Below are positions 11,518 through 23,175 of a DNA stretch of 64,000 bases, in pieces; the first letter of the stretch is position 1; each line of letters starts with the position of its first letter. Both the position numbers and the translations under genes were made by a program. Location of the stretch: positions 14,445,352-14,509,351 of the forward strand of contig OY743171.1 of assembly GCA_963555705.1 (NCBI GenBank). The letters run 5' to 3'. The DNA comes from Ligustrum vulgare. Its lineage: Eukaryota; Streptophyta; Magnoliopsida; Lamiales; Oleaceae. Under the pieces are notes generated by a model. The model had not been told where the DNA came from. It did no database searches and worked only from the letters and a program-made list of their open reading frames with translations.

Positions 11518-12397
11518 GATTCGATTATTAAAGGAACCAAAATCGAACCGAAATTTTCGGTTTTGTTTCGGTTCGATTCCTTCAAATACAAGAATCGAAC
11601 GGTTTCTGTTTCGGTTCGATTTTTGGTTATTTTTCTGTTTTTGTTCGGTTCCAATTAAAAAAAATTAAATTTGATGCAAATACAAAAAAAAAAAAAAAAA
11701 AAAAAAATAATTGTTTACAAAAATTAAAGGTAAATACAACCAAATAAAGCTTTCAATTAACATTAAAGTCCAAATTCATGTATAATATACCACGAATGTG
11801 ATTCTCAGAATCTTGATAGTTAAAATCTTTTTTCTACTCTAAAACTATTCTTATTTGAAAATTTTGAAAAAGAAATAACGTCAAGGAAACAAGAACATTT
11901 GAATCTCATTAAAAGTAAATTTCACAAAATAACAATACTATAATAGTGTATGAAATGACTTAAAAGTAAATTACTAAATTCCATAATAATAGTGTATCAA
12001 ACAAACAACATTTTGATACGCTGTCTACGAGTCTATTCATTAAAGTGTGATTCTACTTGGAGAAGATTGTGAGTCATGAATTTCTAATTAAAATACTACC
12101 AATCTAGACAACATTTCTCAAATGAAAAAATTATGAATAAATATATATTCCTCTGACCCACTGTCTACACATCGAAGCGTGAACATAAATATATTTTGCT
12201 GTATAATTCAATGAAAAATTCAAAAAAAAAAAAAATATTTTTATCAGTTTTGATTTTAAGAACCGATCGGTTTCGATTTTTTTTTTTTTTTTTTTTTTAA
12301 AACCGGTTTCGGTTTTGATTTTTTTTTTTCAAGAACCGAAATATTTCGATTTTTTCGATTCGATTTACTCGGTTCCAATTTTTTTGTCCACCCCTAA
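11518..12397. mobile_element. Candidate non-autonomous hAT-like element rich in CGGTTCGATT
   Basis: The octamer TTAAGCGT occurs at 11510-11517 and 12398-12405, directly flanking a segment with inverted CGGTTCGATT/AATCGAACCG-type ends and the terminus GTCCACCCCTAA, common in plant hAT-like repeats. An 8-bp duplication is the hAT hallmark. Alternatively the left end is TAATGGTG at 11502 (compare the right-end complement TAGGGGTG), in which case the octamer is coincidental. No coding capacity; poly-A/T runs near 11685 and 12280. Confidence 0.45.
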
Positions 12398-12729
12398 TTA
12401 AGCGTAATGTTATTCTTTTCTAAATGCTCATTGAGATGTGACATTAAGTCATTAATTATTACAGATGTATTATTTAATTTTCACACTTCACACCTCTACT
12501 CCACCCAATGAGTTGTTTGACACATCCCACTTGAATTATGAATAATATATTATTCTGGGTGCTAAATTGTAGTAAGAGACAATTCTAAAAATTTATTTAA
12601 ATATAATTTGAGAAAAAATTTGTATAAATTCCTAATCCTTCCCCTATTGGTCCTCAGATATATTTATCGATCGTTTGGCACGTCAAATTGGAAAATATTA
12701 ACTAAGTTAAAATAAATAGTCTAGTAATG

Positions 12730-12854
12730 GAGAACAAGGGCTTTGTCCAAATGGATCCTTAACAAGATTGAGGTTTTGGATTCGACTGTCCTAAAAGGAT
12801 TTGAATAGATTTGTAGTTGTATATAAGAATTTGCCAAATAAATAAATAAATAAA
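12730..12854 (+). mobile_element. tRNA-derived SINE with 12-bp target duplication
   Basis: AGTCTAGTAATG is present at 12718-12729 and again at 12855-12866. Between them is a 125-bp body with a tRNA-like head: an A-box-like TTGTCCAAATGG (about 12743-12754), a B-box-like GGATTCGACTGTCC (12778-12791; consensus GGTTCGANTCC), and a 3' (AAAT)n tail. The long target duplication and the A-rich tail are typical of retroposition by LINE machinery. Confidence 0.85.
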
Positions 12855-13035
12855 AGTCTAGTAATGCATCCCAAATATGTCATCACTCCAAGGAAACTGA
12901 AGCGGGTTTAGTACACCTAAATAGATTAATCATATTCCAAGGTCATTAAGACGAACAGGTACAGCTCATTAATTTACAGATACGACTCGATTAGTTGTTT
13001 AAAGATAAAATGAGAGAATCAATCAAACGCTGTAA

Positions 13036-16000
13036 TTATGAACTTGGCCCGGAGATTTTCTTCGCGACTGACTCGATTTCCTTCATCCTTTCATCTACTA
13101 GTTGCCTCAGCTGCTCCTCTTGGTTGCCTTGATTTTCATCCTTCTCAATGCCAGTAGCTTCATCCCCGTTGGATTTGAACATTGCAAACGACATTTCTTG
13201 ATCAAACTCTGTTGGGATATCAATTATACGCTTCCCGGCGCCTTCAGATTCTTTCCCGATGACATCAGCCTTTACACGATCCGATACAATTATCCTGTAA
13301 TTCTCCATGTACTTGTCGATAGGATCTAAACCGAGGTAAATGAGAATCTCCCAACACTGTAGAAACTGTTTCTTGTTGATTTTCAAAGTTTTCCTTGCAT
13401 CTTCGATGGCGCTAGTAGGAGGTCCAAATCGAATAGGCTGACTTTTTTTTGAGAGATTTTCTTGCTTTAATTTTGAAACAACCGCATTAAGTGCATGCTG
13501 GATTGGTTCGAATGAAAGCAGACGCTCTACGTCAATGCAGGTTCGCACATGTTGAAGTGAATCCACTGGTTCTTCGATGGTTAGGTCGTAAACATTTTCT
13601 GATATTGCAACATTGTTGAGAACTTCAAGAAGATGGCGACCATAACCCTTTCTCTGATAAGGAGGTATAACCAATATCTGCAATACCGAACACGTATTTT
13701 GACAATTTTTAAAACGAAAAATGATGATGAGATAAGTCAATCTGCATAAAACTACGAGTTTCTGGTTCTAAAGTTTGGTCATACAGAGAGACTGTAGCAA
13801 ACCTGACCAAGACGCAAACGCTTGCCATCAGGGTATCGATGAAAACGATAAACAGCTGCAAAACCAAGCAACCCAAAATGACTGTCTTCTTGATCTCTTC
13901 GGACTAATAAATAGATTTCCCATCTTGGATCAGTCACATCTATAGGATTGCTACCTGTGTCAACAGTGCCACCACCAGTTTAGAATGATATGATCTAGTT
14001 CATGACCTATTTAGCCCATGTTTGATGTTCATTTTAAAGAGTGATTTTTGGAGAATGAAAAGTAGGGAAAAATTTTGGGTTCGTGTAAGAATATTTTATT
14101 GTGTGAACGTATGGTTGAAAATGAGTATGAGAAAAAAAGAGTATCGAAAAAATGGGAATCAAATGGGGCCTAAAGGTGAAACTCAAGCAGCACTAAGGTT
14201 AGCAGATTTATTTATACGACACCAGAAAAATGCCAAACAGTCTTTCATAAAGCAAGGCAAGCTCAAGTGTTACCGTCTACAAGGAGGAGCACAAGTGGCA
14301 CCAGTCTGCTGTAAAGATGTCCAACTGGCATACCAACAACTTGGAGAACCTGCAGCAATGCAACAAACACAAAACTCAATCGCAGACATGTAAATCGTAA
14401 ATGCACTATAGGAGATTGAGTTCCTTTCTCTGCACAGTCATAAATTATTTACTAAACAAAAAATTGTCAACCTCAAACCACCCTTCTCTGCAGGAAAAGG
14501 AAATGCAACTGAAAAAGCTTGTTAGAAATTCTCAATTCTGAACTTTTTCTAAGAAATTAAAGGTTGACTATAAGTGAAACTTCTCAACTTATAGTTATTA
14601 TCAATTCCTTATGGAGAAACAAAGCATTAAAACGATAGCCACTAGCATTTCTAAACACGATAAAATCTTTTTGCCGCGACATATAACTTCAAAACCGAAT
14701 GAATGGTTCAACTTTTTTGGGTTCTGAAGGAAAGAAACAAGATGGGGGAATACTTCAATCAAAATACCTTGATAGGGATATTCACACAATTTATAAATTT
14801 AATTCAAAGTCAAACGGAAAGAACATCTCCATTTGAAAGCAATGATCCGATAATCAAATGTTTAGGAAATCACTTTTGTTTGATAACAGTGTTTAGTTTA
14901 TAAATTGATTTATTTATGATTTTGAGATAAAAAGTAGTGGTTGAAAATTGGAGAGAAAAATGTGTATGGTTAAAAAGTAGTTTGGGAAATTGTGTAGTTT
15001 ATAAGAAAAGTATTGCAAAATGAAGTCTGATGTTTCATGATCAGTAACTTGAAATAAAAAATTCGAATTGCTGCATAGTAGTTTGGAGGTTGCAAAAGTT
15101 ATATGGGGATCCGGAAATGAGATAACAATTTTAGGCAGCAAGATAAGAAGACAAACAAGTCAATATGGTATTGGAAATATTTATCGTTGCAAAATAAACA
15201 AATGGCTCAAAAGTCACCTCCACGTTGGCAGTTTCTGCCTTGGGAAGACTAGAGTTACCAGTGCTACCATTGGAAGCATTCTTCTGCAATACTTTTGCAC
15301 CTGAGGCAATAGATCTGCACAATTGCCAATTATGAAAAATAGGAAACCCCAGTGTCAATAATGATGAGCAGCAGACCAGCAGCATACTCTAAACACTAAA
15401 ATAGAGATAATGTCACAGATTCAACATACTTAACAAAGTCACATTCAGTTGAAAATGTTTGAAGAAAGTCTTCTTTCTTCTCCACAAGGTTCTCAGCAAA
15501 AATATTCTGTTGGACATGAAGTATTCATTATGTTAATTAGTGTTCTAAAAAACATAAAGCGTGACGAAGCGACGAGACCGAGAATCACACTTAAGCGTGC
15601 CTAGGCGTGAAAAAGCCCGGTAATGCGAGAGCAAAGCGCGAAGCGTGACTAAGCGTGAAAGCCGAGAATCACGAATAGGTGTATGGCTAAGGACACTTTT
15701 CAGAACATAGTTTTAATATACATCATGTTCAAAGTAGATAACAAGTTGATTTTGAAAATGTGTGGCAAAAATTACCTGGAGAGAAGACTTCAGATCAGTT
15801 ATACCCTTGCCTCCCTACAACAATTAAACATAGTAATCAATACATTAATAGGACTGCCCATGAAATTGAAACAAATGATTCTTGTCCAGCAAGAATTTTA
15901 GCCGTTCTAGACAGGAAATCATAAATTGACGTTGAGTTATTGACACGTGCCCTAACTGCAGATGTTTTTGGATCATATTCTTTGCCAGATGAATGGTAAA

Positions 16001-18425
16001 AAATCAGCACTCTAAAGTTCTGTTGATATATCTTGCCAACAAGACGACAACTCACTTGAATCCATTTATTTTCCAGGAAATGGAGGAAGAGGTAGGATAA
16101 TCTGTATAGAGATAATGTTGTGAAAAAGCGAGTTGTGTTGCACGGACACTTTAACTAAGATAGCATGTTCACGTCTGACATATGTCAAATACCGACACTC
16201 CTCTAATACTCTACCATGATTATTCTTTATAAAAAATATTATATATTTTTACACAGTATTATTATATAACAAAAAAGTAACCATATTTAAAAGATTTCAA
16301 AACGAAAAATTAATAACAAGTATAATCTAAATTTATGGTATTAATTATGATTTTTTAAGATTTTAATTCATGTATCGACGAGTCGTATGTACCTTTTTGA
16401 AAAATCGCGTGTCGACACATCCAACACGTCGTGTTGGACAAACGCGTCCGTGTCGTTGCATCATAGAAAGCAAGAATAGGCAATGGGAAAAATAAGAACA
16501 TGAACAAATAACACATTTATGTGGAAAACCTAGACAGGAACAAAATCATTGGCAGGGGAAGAGAAAATCAAAGATGAGTACAAGAGAGGAGGGTTTCAAA
16601 AGGCTACTCTAAAAAAAATGATGAAACCCTAAAATACATTATACATCATATGTATATTTGTGTTGTGCGTGCGTGCATGAATAATAAAGCCTCTGTTCTT
16701 TAACGCAATTTATAAACACAAATTCTCAAATCACTTTTTAACCACACAATTTTCAAAATCTGAATCAGGGTCGATGTACTCTAACAGGAGACCTGAATAT
16801 GTATTTGAAGTATACCTCACATAGATTTTCACCCATATTACTACAGCCTTTTTCCTTGATTTTCAATTAAAACAAAGAGGCCTTAGAGAGAATTGAGAGA
16901 GATTGAGGAAAATCAACAAAAGAATTTCATATCTAAATACTATCTACTAGAAACCATTATGATTATTCTAATTTTCAACGTAGTATTGCTGAATGTGATG
17001 GGAAATTTCACAAATTTGACTGCATAATATCTTTTGTTTCTTGATATTTAACGTAGGTAGATAACCTTTTCACAGTGTCATTAGCAGAATGTAAAGACTT
17101 ACATCCGATGTGCTCTCAAAAGAAATATCAACATATGCAAGAAACGATATGCTGCTGACCCAAATGGTGATCTGCATAATTCAAATATAGAAAGATTTGA
17201 TTACCATTGAGGCCAAAAATTAGCATTTACAACCAAAAAGAATCCGAGAAACCTCAAGTGCCACGTACAAAGATGGTAAAAATAAAATGGGATTGAGTTT
17301 AAATTCACTTGTTCCGCCATGGAATTCATCCTGCAAATTCTCCCAAGGCATTGAACTGATGGACTCACAGGATGCATAAAAGGGCCATGCAGAATATATC
17401 CCCACCCAAAGTTGAAGGAGAAAGGGAATGAAAAATGGACATCTAAGCATTATTGTCACTTGACAAGTTCCATATAGGTTCTCAGAACTATATATACTTT
17501 CTTGTTCAACACACTGGCCACTTGTTCATTTCCCTTTTTTGTTATGTTCTTCTCAGCAAAATAGCAACAATTGTAAGAAATGAAGAAAAAGGGATCCAAA
17601 TACCAAAACTGCATATACCAGTCACATTCTACGATGAGTTCCTCTACCTCTATCTGCGTAGCAGCAATCAGATGCACATAAATTCCTAGAACATTTTTTA
17701 TTCCAACTAATACGTGACTTAAGGATGTTAGCAACGAAACCATGCATCTCAAAGCCAGATGACGAGAACTATAAATGAGAAGAAACGTGAGGACAAGACA
17801 GAAAAAAAATCATCTTTTTACATTATCAAACAAAATGAGGAACCAACTAGCTAGCAACTTTCAGGACGATACTTCAGTCAAAGAGAAGGCATAAATCAGT
17901 CTAAAATACTTAAAAACTTTACCGTCAGACCCTTGTAACCATATATCTTTCCATCTTCTTCAAAGAAGTGGTTCAAGTCAACTGGTTCAATTAGGAAACT
18001 GTCAGGAGAACCCACTTCCTCTTTGGTAGACACTATAGATTAAAAGAAAAAAATATTAAATAAATGAGCAAAAGAAACTCACAATAGCAAAATAACAAAT
18101 GTGCTATATCTAAGCTAAAAATTTTCGACCGATTTTTTTTTTCTCCATAATCAAATTAAACCAGAATCGTGCATAATAAGAAAGAATTATTACCCAAATA
18201 AATCTTAATACACTCATTAGGTGTGACTCCAGCGTCTGCACATAAAAAATTAAACAAGAAATGATTAAATTTATTGAAGCTACATTTCAAGGAAAAGAAG
18301 AACAAAACTAAAAAAAAAAATCAAAAACCATAGGTGATTGGCTTACCGATTTTGGAGAAGCCGACGCGGCGTCGTTTCTTGGGGTCGGAGACTGGATCTG
18401 CTACGGAGTGGTGCTTCGTTCCCAT
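13036..18425 (-). CDS. HAG2: Histone acetyltransferase type B catalytic subunit (HAT1/HAG2), 10 exons, 460 aa
   Basis: Exons in transcript order are 18425-18347, 18235-18194, 18032-17923, 17171-17103, 15814-15776, 15506-15430, 15314-15218, 14349-14274, 13954-13803 and 13677-13036. All are GT-AG with consistent phase, 1383 nt including TAA. The start ATG at 18425-18423 gives MGTKHHSVADP with a basic KKRRR (16-20), a likely nuclear signal. The Hat1 N-terminal domain follows (YGYKGLT, GGKGITDLKSSLQ, EDFLQTFSTECDF). The GNAT acetyl-CoA motif A is QILVIPPYQRKGYG (Q-R-K-G-Y-G at 255-260) and the likely general base is the first Glu of IEEP (about 282). The family acetylates K5/K12 of newly made histone H4 with a WD40 RbAp46/48-type partner; Arabidopsis HAG2 is of similar length. 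Introns carry MITEs and an unexplained ORF. No lesion is visible. Confidence 0.95.
14012..14172. mobile_element. hAT-like MITE in a HAT1 intron
   Basis: TAGCCCATGTTTGAT at the left is inverted as the complement of ATCAAATGGGGCCTA at the right, with two or three mismatches. About 160 bp, in the intron between exons 13954-13803 and 14349-14274. No clear target duplication. Confidence 0.6.
14865..15015. mobile_element. Copy of dispersed MITE family (AACCACTTTTTAACCACA core)
   Basis: Carries the family signature in reverse orientation (TATGATTTTGAGATAAAAAG, AAAATTGGAGAGAAAAATGT, TGGTTAAAAAGTAGTTTG). Related copies lie near 16690, 46780, 47199, 47485/59407, 60370 and 62755. Located in a HAT1 intron. 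Confidence 0.65.
15555..15665. repeat. Short GCGTGA-rich repeat in a HAT1 intron
   Basis: Clustered AAGCGTGA/AAGCGTGC units (AAAGCGTGACGAAGCG, TTAAGCGTGCCTAGGCG, GAAGCGTGACTAAGCG), GC-richer than the surrounding intron. Identity unknown. Confidence 0.4.
15837..16055 (-). other. Unidentified 72-codon ORF inside a HAT1 intron
   Basis: On the HAT1 coding strand, between exons 17171-17103 and 15814-15776. The reading includes YHSSGKEYDPKTSAVRARVN and IYDFLSRTAKILAGQESF, balanced in composition and protein-like rather than random AT-rich translation. It is not part of Hat1, because the flanking HAT1 exons join directly (STSD to GGKGITDL) as in the family. It could be an alternative exon, a captured fragment of another gene, or a nested short gene. 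I do not recognise the family. Confidence 0.35.
16132..16464. mobile_element. MULE-type MITE (333 bp)
   Basis: Terminal GTTGTGTTGCACGGACAC is inverted against GTGTCGTTGCATCAT, and internal GTCGACACATCC-type inverted words are present. The flanking 9-mers AAAAAGCGA (16123-16131) and AGAAAGCAA (16465-16473) match at 7 of 9 positions, consistent with a decayed 9-bp Mutator-type target duplication. Located in a HAT1 intron. Confidence 0.7.
16690..16762. mobile_element. Partial copy of dispersed MITE family
   Basis: TCACTTTTTAACCACACAAT with flanking AATTTATAAACACAAATTCTC matches the core of the family at 47199-47371. Only part of an element is visible. Confidence 0.5.
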
Positions 18426-18586
18426 TTTCGGAATTAGGGTTTCGTTGGGGAAGCGGGAAATGCTGGAGAGGCGGGAAATGAACTGTGAGAAGTGACGAGT
18501 GATGAGTGAATTTATAGACTACTTGGGGATTTATTCATTAAAAATTTGAAAAGATTTTAAAAATTTTGAAGGATTTGAAAAGTTTG
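18426..18586 (-). promoter_or_regulatory. HAT1 promoter/5' UTR region
   Basis: Sequence immediately upstream of the HAT1 ATG. It contains a GC-richer stretch with GCGGGAAATG repeated at about 18452 and 18472 (GCGGGAAA resembles an E2F-site core, TTTCCCGC on the opposite strand). E2F sites would suit an S-phase histone-modifying enzyme, but this is inference from two short matches. Confidence 0.4.
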
Positions 18587-19651
18587 GGTGTATTCAATTT
18601 AGATTTTAGAGACTTTTTAAAAATTTTGGAGTATTTAATATAGATTTTTATGAACATTTTGAAAGTCCATAAAAATCATGGTGTAGTAGATAAAAACTTT
18701 TAAAAGTCTTTAAAAGTCATTTGTTTTTAAAATGTTAATAACTTTTAAAAATTCCTACAAAATTCTCTATGTATCAATTTTTAAACAAAAAGTACAACTA
18801 CAAAATTTTTATATTTGTCTATCATTAATTTTCAAGATTTTGAAAGACTTTAATAAAAAAAATCTTTTACATTATAATTTTGTTTCTTCTATATTTTTCT
18901 TCTTTCTTTTATATTATTTTTAGAAACCTTAAATCTACGATTAACTAAAACATTGTTTTTTTTCCTTTCAACTTTTTAATTTTATTTTATTTTTAATATT
19001 TTTCTTTATATTTTGGCACTTTTTTTATTGATTTTCTTCAATTTTTCTATGAAAATAGATTCAATTAAAATTTTATAAGACCTTATAGAAAAATAATAAT
19101 TAAATTGTATCAAAACAGATAATAATTAAGCAAAATAATTCTAGAATTTTCTCCAGAAAGATTTGTATATTCAAAAATATTAATTAAAAGTTGATCGAAA
19201 TCTATATAAAAAAATTATATTAAAAATATTAAAAAAAATTATAAACATAGTACAATTTTTATGTCGATATCAAACTTGATTTTATTTTTCTCTCATTTTT
19301 ATCACAAATGTTCTCTATATTAAAATTATTTCTCTCTCAAACCGCGTTTTTTGATTCACTTGATATATGATTATTATTAAAAATTAACATTCACGTCATA
19401 GGAAATTTAATCTATTAATATTCAAAACTTTCAATTGAAAAAACAAAAGTCTGTAATTTTTTTTGAAAGTTTATGAAAATCTTTTAAATTAAAGTTTACA
19501 AAAGTCTTTGGAAGTCTATGAAAGTCATATAAATAAAAGTTTACGAAAATCTTTAAAAGTCTATACAAATCCATAAAAGTTAATAAAAATCAATGAAATC
19601 AATTAAAAAAAGTCATTAAAAGTCTTTCAAAATCTACATTGAATAAACCCC
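18587..19651. mobile_element. 1.07-kb TIR element (GGGTGTATTCAATTTAGATTTT ends)
   Basis: The left end GGGTGTATTCAATTTAGAT is inverted at the right as ATCTACATTGAATAAACCCC, and the similarity continues into AAAGACTTTTTAA-type words. The interior is very AT-rich with many AAAGTCTTTAAAAGTC units near both ends. The longest interior ORF (18732-18923) has no domain. No clear target duplication. Superfamily unassigned. Confidence 0.6.
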
Positions 19652-19992
19652 TGTACAATGCACGACATTTGATCGTACGATGCACGATATTTGAATTTTG
19701 TGAAAGTAATTTCATAAACAAAATATATTAGATCTCTGATATGAAACCTTTTAAAAATAAATTAGCAAATTTAAATTTTGAAAAACTTCTTTATATATTA
19801 CATTCATTGTTCTTACCAAATAACACGATCTCATCAATATCAGATCTTATCTATATTTCAACAAAATGTTTGAATACATAGATTTGCGATCACATTGCTT
19901 TATCACCAATTTCTATAATGTGCGTCTTTGACATAAAATTAAGTTTAAACTTGAGGTTCATAGACTTGTATTTCATGATGTTGTGTCCAACT

Positions 19993-20128
19993 ACAATTTC
20001 ACGTCACATACAGTAATCCTTCACAATAGCTTAAATGTCAGAACAAACTATACCCCACGGACAATTTCACGTCACATACAGTAATCCTTCACAATAGCTT
20101 AAATGTCAGAACAAACTATACCCCACGG
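19993..20128. repeat. 68-bp tandem duplication
   Basis: The unit starting ACAATTTCACGTCACATAC and ending CCCCACGG is present twice head to tail (19993-20060, 20061-20128) and appears identical. Confidence 0.95.
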
Positions 20129-20575
20129 ACGCATGAATCCTTCCATCCTTTCAAGTGTCAAATTTTGTACCCGCAAATTACAAATTATAAAAAATCAAAA
20201 ATCTAATTACAAACATTAAGCAATCCATAATATTTAAACAATGAAGCAATCCATGATTTGTACAAAAACTTTAAATGAAAAACAAAACATCAACAATCTG
20301 GAAAATGTAATCACAAAAAAATAAAAATGTGACCAAACTCGAAAACGTCTATCCTGTGACCCCAAATCAAAAGGGACTGAACATTATTAAATACCAAGCA
20401 ACTCCACTATAATGTGCATGCCACTTCTTAAGCAACTCCTGAATAGCAACCTACATGCATTGAAACATATTCTTCATTGGCACATGAAGGAAATTGCTAA
20501 AAAAAAAAAAAAAAAAAAAAAAATGAATAACATGGGTTTCTCACCATTTATCAAATTACCTAATTATACCAGCAT

Positions 20576-20650
20576 TCAAAGATCCCAAATTCTATTTTTA
20601 GCCCCAACTTCTTTTGCTGCAATGCTCACTTGAAGTCGCTGTAACTTAGC
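20576..20650 (-). other. Exon-like segment, possible C-terminal exon
   Basis: Read on the - strand after an acceptor-like TGCTAAAG, this gives an in-phase 24-residue peptide KLQRLQVSIAAKEVGAKNRI (residues 2-21) followed by WDL and TGA. Composition is helical and protein-like. Possible last exon of an unidentified gene. Confidence 0.3.
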
Positions 20651-21469
20651 CTTTAGCAAAATAGATGGAGAAAAATAACAATTAGCAATAAAGAAATTCA
20701 ATGCAGAGTAACCCTCAAAATTATTAGTAAAAAGAAAAGAGGCTTACAGGGAAAAAGCAAATACAGGAGGAAAACTACCAGGGCTCCACTGTCATGAGGA
20801 ATCCAAAATGAAAGGCATTTTTTTTCTCCCAAACAACTGGTTTGCAAATAGAATCCAATACTATAAGAAAATTGGATTAATTTACTTAAAACTGCATTAA
20901 AAAGGAAAAAGCAATTTTACCAAATAGTATTGAAACCCGAGTGTGCAAAAGCAAAGACTATAAATAATTTCATTGGGCGCTACTATAAAATTCATGTTGT
21001 ATCATCATCCTTTTTACACAATGCATAAGTAAAGATTATCAAAAATTCAACAGTGACCACAAGGCCTGGGGTATCAAGGAGGCCGTGCAATAAGGTTTAT
21101 GAAGTATTTCCATCATGCATTAGAAAACATAATATGAGAAGATCTAATAAAGTTTCAAGACCACAAAAGTAACCATCCATATATACTCTGAACGAATATA
21201 ATTACAGTCTTTGGAATCACCTTCTATGGTAATTAAGTACTATAATGCAAAACTATATATAAGTAATATGAACAACATGAATAAAGCAACAGAAAATGAA
21301 AATGCTCCAATAAAAAATAGCAAAACGGTGGGGGCATATAAACGAAATAGAAAAGGTTTAATTAGTTCAAGTGTTCAAACCATCTTCCCGTCTACTCAAC
21401 CACTAAAACTTAAGACCAGAATATGGACACAGTGGCAAGCAATTAAGAGAAGTTATTAGGTTGTTGTAC

Positions 21470-21535
21470 CTTCGTGAAGTAGGCAAGCCAATTGTAGTGG
21501 ATCCGGATCTAGCAAGTCGATGACGGGAGTCATTT
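21470..21535 (-). other. Exon-like segment with splice-site flanks
   Basis: On the - strand, bounded by acceptor TACATAG and donor GAAG/GTACAA. It encodes MTPVIDLLDPDPLQLACLLH, which reads as real protein. Gene unknown. Confidence 0.35.
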
Positions 21536-21874
21536 CTATGTAGTAATGAGACAAAAAACACAGAAAGATGAATGAATGAGCCTTACAAACAACGTAGGAA
21601 AAAAAAAGAAGCAAATGTAGTGCTTCAGAATAAAGATGAATGAATGAGCCATTTCTCTATGAATGTAGCGGTTCAGAAGAAAGAGAACCTATCATTTCAC
21701 AATTTAAAAAAAGGGGGTGTCTCCTCAATGTATGGGCTGGACTTTATTGCAGGTGCCCCCCCCCCAAATGTCCTTATTACAGACCACATGGGCGTGATTT
21801 TCTTTACAAAAGACTAAATTATACTTTATTCATAAACTCCACCGGATGTAAAATGTAATACCAAATTATGTCAC

Positions 21875-21963
21875 CTTCAACTCTTCTTTGAAAATTGTGA
21901 GCAGTATGTTCACATCATCAATGAGACTAAATAGAATTTGTAACATAGATACCTTGCTTATCT
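21875..21963 (-). other. Exon-like segment with splice-site flanks
   Basis: On the - strand between acceptor-like GTTCTAG and donor AAG/GTGACA. Reads KVSMLQILFSLIDDVNILLT and then IFKEELK, an amphipathic helix-like peptide. A competing reading uses 21953-22015 (VKYLKTLKNRLENSVLDK) with acceptor ATACAG; the two overlap, so at most one arrangement is right. Confidence 0.3.
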
Positions 21964-22920
21964 AGAACTGAGTTCTCCAATCGATTTTTCAGGGTCTTTA
22001 GATATTTAACATTATCTGTATGATACATAATTTTTTGACCCAGTACCTATAGATCATCCTAAAGTTTTTGCAAAAATTATATCAACTCAGTTTCAATTTG
22101 GTTGTTTACTGAAAGGGACAAAGGATAAGGAAAAAAAATAAAGGGAAATAAAATAATAATTAGCAAAAATCTTCCCAAATGAGGTAATTGCCCATAGAGT
22201 TAGCGAGTTTCTTTACAATTTCATTAAGTTTCCAAACTAATTGAACCTATATTGACTAATAATCAGAATAATTTCTTTGAAGAAAAATTCTTTGTACAGT
22301 CCATCAAGCGTGATATCACAGCTTTTGATGCAACATCAACATTCTTCAAAACAACCACCACTAAAATTGAAGTCTTGAAAACTGATTTCTGATATCACAA
22401 ATTAAGGCACCTTATGCACAAAAAATTTCAACACATAAAAGGATATTACATGTCTATTGTACCCATGTTTATTATTTTACCTGTGATCAACAGGATTTAT
22501 ATTACTACTAAAGCCAACTCATATAAGTTACATTTCTTTCTCGAAGTGAAAAGCAAACCATTTCAACTAAACAGAGGTCCCTCAACCATCCAGCTATAGC
22601 AAGTTTAACTTTCAAACATAATAGGGAAACACCAAAGCCACCTACTTGGTAAAGAAAAATTTGCATATCTTTCTATCTTCAACAAATAAATCCATAAGCA
22701 TCCTTCTCCACGAAGGCATACATAGGTACACATGAAATCAACAATGTTTTTGCCACTGAAGTTCAATATATGCAGCTGTATCAACTTACTGAGAGGCAAT
22801 ACTAAAGCTAATCAGCTCGGCCAACTGCATATATTACCAGTAGGCAGGTTACATCATCTGTAAAATGACACCATAAAATCCCAAAAAAAAAAACTTTTGA
22901 AATCTCAAAAACCAACTCAC

Positions 22921-23043
22921 CAATATAATGTAGTTCCATTAGCATGTAAATAAGAATAAAAAGAGTTCTTTTATCCTCTGTGAAGACATCTAAATCTAAG
23001 AAGCAATCCAATACCTTATTTCCAAAGGAATCAATCAGCTCTC
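22921..23043 (-). other. Exon-like segment with donor GTGAGT
   Basis: Open on the - strand: SFGNKVLDCFLDLDVFTEDK, followed by RTLFILIYMLMELHYI and donor GTGAGTTGG. The acceptor is one of several AGs in CTCTCAAGAGAG. It would be the first exon downstream of the intron that took the Gypsy and CACTA insertions. Confidence 0.3.
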
Positions 23044-23175
23044 TTGAGAGCATTCAAAGTACATAGGTAAGAATTAAAGAATAAGTTTTATTTTTTACAT
23101 CTAAAGAGTCAAATTCACTCTTCATTATGAATATAAACACAAAGAGCTTGCTGGAGCCTCAAAATGAAGATTGAG

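Larger units (their letters stand above)
10113..13035. other. Intergenic region between the DUF3531-like and HAT1 genes (convergent)
   Basis: The two genes converge on this 2.9-kb spacer. It contains a 72-bp tandem duplication, a hAT-like repeat rich in CGGTTCG and a SINE, annotated separately. Open frames at 10691-11226 (121 and 80 codons) show no recognisable domain and overlap the tandem duplication, so I do not call them genes. The first part (10113-10612) should contain the 3' UTR of the upstream gene. Confidence 0.6.
19652..23170. other. Intergenic/intronic AT-rich region
   Basis: Contains a 68-bp tandem duplication, an A-run at 20501-20523, a short C-run near 21757 and several small - strand exon-like segments listed separately. 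Small + strand ORFs at 20412, 21211 and 21640 have no recognisable domain and are AT-rich translation, so I call no gene from them. Confidence 0.5.

Noticed and set aside
14022..14393. 123-codon + strand ORF
   Set aside because: Antisense to a HAT1 exon and a MITE; no recognisable protein.
15901..16055. Reading the intronic ORF as an additional constitutive HAT1 exon
   Set aside because: The flanking HAT1 exons already join in phase and match the family without a gap.
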